DNA of 5,441 bases. Origin: Nitrospirota bacterium. GTDB taxonomy: Bacteria; Nitrospirota; Nitrospiria; Nitrospirales; UBA8639. The position numbers and the translations under genes were made by a program. Location: assembly GCA_003235785.1 (NCBI GenBank), contig QJYE01000200.1:1-5441 (forward strand), given 5' to 3'. Shown here piece by piece: positions 3,919-5,441 of this stretch. The notes under the pieces are model-generated. The model worked only from the letters and a program-made list of their open reading frames with translations, searched no databases and was not told the DNA's origin. Positions within the stretch are counted from its first letter, which is position 1; each line of letters begins with the position of its first letter.

Positions 3919-5441
3919 GTCCGAGAATGAGTTGGCCTTCGACCTCACCCTTTTTGACCGGGTGTTGGTTTTGACCGGTGATCTTGGGCACATGGATGGA
4001 AAGGTAGGAATAGGCTTCGTCAACGGTTACGAAATTATCCCCATCCACATCCGCTTTTCCTTTTAGCCCTTCCAGTAAATAATAGGTGAAGACGCCATGA
4101 CCTAGATCATCGCGTTCTTCACTCACTTCTCCCGCCCGGCTGGCGGTGAGAACCACCCGTCCCTTGCCTTTGGACAGACGATTTAAAAATCCATCCGAGA
4201 GGTTTGCTCGATGGCCGGCAGAAGAAAATGTCCGACCCGCCGTGGCCCCACTATAACAAGAGTCGGTAATGAAAATGACCCGTTCGGCAGATAATCGATG
4301 GAAAATTGTTTCGACTTCTCGCATAGGCAGGCCAGTGGTATAGAGGTCTTGGGCATCAGCATCATAAGGAATGAGATATTTTTCCAGGCCATCCCCGTCA
4401 GGGCTGGAGGCATCCGGTTCTGGAGCTCCATGGCCGGCATAATAGATAATGACGGTGTCTTTCGGCCCGGCATTGCGTTTCAATTCCGTCCCCAACGATC
4501 GTTTCAGGTTCATCAACGTGGCGTTTTCGTTGAGCAGGAGCGTCATGTGATCTGGTGCGATCCCCAAATTCTTGCTGAGATAATCGCCAAATGCCAAGGC
4601 GTCTTTATCAGCGTATTTTAATGGGCGGACGGTTTTGTATTGTGAAATGCCGATTACCACGGCCCAGATTTGTCCCCGGTGGACCTCTCGTGTGACTCGA
4701 AGCGTCCGAGTGGAAGCGAGTTGATCACCGTCGTAGGCGACCACAGTGATGATATTTTCTCCCTCGCGAAGAGAAACGGACTCAGAAAATTCCAGGGTCG
4801 ACGGCTGCGTGTCTTGAGAGGAGACGACCTTGACGCCTCGACCTTGACGCCTGGCCAAGAGTTCATTATTCACGCGCACTTCGATTCGGGCAATGCCGCG
4901 GTCACTCGCCGCGGCTCCCACGAGTTGGACCCGGTCCACTTTGAGGATCTGTTGATCGAACGGAGTGGCCAACGCGATCGCAGGAGGCGTTTTGGCTGAA
5001 ATCTGGTATTCATGCATTTTGTCCAATTTGGCCTGGATATTGGCCATTTCTTGCTTGAAATTCCGCAGGGCCTTCTCCGCTTGTTCCCGTTGCGCTTGCT
5101 CCTCTTGAAGGTGTTCCCGCATGGTCGACAGTTCGCTCGATTTGGTATTGGCTGTGGCTTCGAGTTGCGCGCGGAGCTGCTGGGCTTCCGCCTCCCGTTT
5201 TCGCAAGGCCTGTGCAATTTGTTCCCGATCCTTCCGTTCTTGCTCCAATTGTTCCTGTGTGGTGGAAATCGTGGATTGTTGAGAGGCGGTCATATATTCC
5301 AATTTTTTCTGAAGACCGGCCATTTCCTTTTCGCGCTGACTCAAGGTTTGTGCGATGCGAGCCCGTTCTTGTTCCGCGAGTTGGAGCTGTTCTGACAGGG
5401 TAATGAACTGCGACGCCTTATTGGCTTCCAGCCCTTTGATC
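3908..5441 (-). CDS. Caspase-family protease with coiled-coil repeats and EF-hand (5' partial)
   Basis: 510 residues are visible and the frame is open to the right edge, so the N terminus is missing. Numbering from the first full codon (5438-5440): residues 17-146 are a charged, Gln/Glu-rich coiled coil made of 46-residue repeats. About 150-254 is an Ig-like beta domain (motifs ARIEVRVNN and REGENIITVVAYDG). About 257-510 is the peptidase C14 domain. The catalytic His is H337 in YYAGHG (codon 4430-4432) and the Cys is C395 in DSCYSG (codon 4256-4258). The Asp two residues before the Cys is kept, as in metacaspases/orthocaspases that cleave after Arg or Lys. A 12-residue EF-hand loop, DVDGDNFVTVDE (464-475), lies near the C terminus. 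All this suggests an active, possibly calcium-responsive, self-processing protease, and the Ig-like domain hints at an envelope or extracytoplasmic location. Whether it has a signal peptide cannot be seen. It is the first visible gene of the operon with the propeller and FecR genes. A TTG at 5342-5344 is not the start: it encodes a Leu inside the first repeat. Confidence 0.92.
   Translation of the reverse strand, partial: IKGLEANKASQFITLSEQLQLAEQERARIAQTLSQREKEMAGLQKKLEYMTASQQSTISTTQEQLEQERKDREQIAQALRKREAEAQQLRAQLEATANTKSSELSTMREHLQEEQAQREQAEKALRNFKQEMANIQAKLDKMHEYQISAKTPPAIALATPFDQQILKVDRVQLVGAAASDRGIARIEVRVNNELLARRQGRGVKVVSSQDTQPSTLEFSESVSLREGENIITVVAYDGDQLASTRTLRVTREVHRGQIWAVVIGISQYKTVRPLKYADKDALAFGDYLSKNLGIAPDHMTLLLNENATLMNLKRSLGTELKRNAGPKDTVIIYYAGHGAPEPDASSPDGDGLEKYLIPYDADAQDLYTTGLPMREVETIFHRLSAERVIFITDSCYSGATAGRTFSSAGHRANLSDGFLNRLSKGKGRVVLTASRAGEVSEERDDLGHGVFTYYLLEGLKGKADVDGDNFVTVDEAYSYLSIHVPKITGQNQHPVKKGEVEGQLILGQIH
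4016..4051 (-). other. EF-hand calcium loop in the caspase protein
   Basis: DVDGDNFVTVDE has Asp at positions 1, 3 and 5, Val at position 8 and Glu at position 12, as in the canonical calcium-binding loop, and is followed by an aromatic helix-like AYSYL. The six residues before it (LEGLKGK) could form part of the entering helix. Only one loop is clear. Confidence 0.7.
4825..4852. repeat. Perfect 14-bp tandem duplication inside the caspase gene
   Basis: CGACCTTGACGCCT occurs twice in direct succession (4825-4838, 4839-4852), in the Ig-like domain. Because 14 is not a multiple of three, the two copies are read in different frames (RRQGR, then GVKVV). Confidence 0.8.
5003..5392 (-). repeat. 46-residue coiled-coil repeats in the caspase protein
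   Basis: Three consecutive units line up with an exact 46-residue (138-bp) period: starting at EQLQLAEQER (5392), EQLEQERKDR (5254) and EHLQEEQAQR (5116). The first two are complete and the third ends after about 38 residues. Each has Arg-rich heptads followed by a Leu start of a second block (for example LEYM, LEAT, LDKM). Sequence at the very edge (LEANKASQ) resembles the end of a further unit with a three-residue difference, so the array probably continues outside the window. Confidence 0.75.

Noticed and set aside
5342..5344. TTG as the start codon of the caspase gene
   Set aside because: The frame continues open for 32 codons to the window edge, the codon falls inside a repeat unit where Leu is expected, and no SD precedes it.
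4870..5395. ORFs of 115 (minus) and 127 (plus) codons over the coiled-coil region
   Set aside because: Both are other-frame shadows of the low-complexity Glu/Gln-rich coiled coil; the Leu/Phe-rich plus frame only looks like a membrane protein because it is antisense to Glu/Lys codons.

Overview
The window looks like bacterial chromosome of intermediate GC content. All the genes I can name are of kinds common in free-living aquatic Gram-negative bacteria. An outer-membrane-type lipoprotein signal, an exported FecR-domain protein and a bacterial voltage-gated cation channel fit a didermic, possibly marine or brackish organism. A marine Nitrospira-like lineage or a gammaproteobacterium would fit, but the sequence alone does not settle the taxon. 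I see no mobile element, CRISPR array, tRNA or rRNA.

Layout: (1) Positions 1-622 are gene-poor. They hold one doubtful minus-strand ORF (57-377) and a strong ribosome-binding site in front of a five-codon ORF (520-537). (2) Two plus-strand genes follow: a stand-alone two-CBS-domain protein (623-1060) and a six-transmembrane, NaChBac/NavAb-type voltage-gated channel (1202-2002). The gap between them contains an imperfect hairpin after the CBS gene, a perfect 30-bp palindrome (1141-1170) and a seven-codon ORF whose stop overlaps the channel start. (3) A short convergent intergenic region (2003-2111) carries a hairpin that fits a minus-strand terminator. (4) A minus-strand cluster, read right to left, fills the rest. 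It begins with a large caspase-family (peptidase C14) protein cut by the right edge, followed by a seven-bladed YVTN beta-propeller lipoprotein and a secreted FecR-domain protein. The gaps of 47 and 63 bp, the good ribosome-binding sites and the single terminator-like hairpin at the end support one operon.

The caspase protein is the most notable gene. It has a coiled coil built of 46-residue repeats, an Ig-like domain, an intact His/Cys caspase domain and a canonical EF-hand calcium loop near its C terminus. The reading frame stays open to the edge of the window, so the real start lies outside. The channel, convergent with this operon, has the selectivity filter TLEDWTD, which is closer to calcium-selective engineered filters than the usual TLESW. 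A calcium link between channel and caspase is an attractive hypothesis but is only inference: they are in separate, convergent transcription units and nothing in the DNA ties them together directly.
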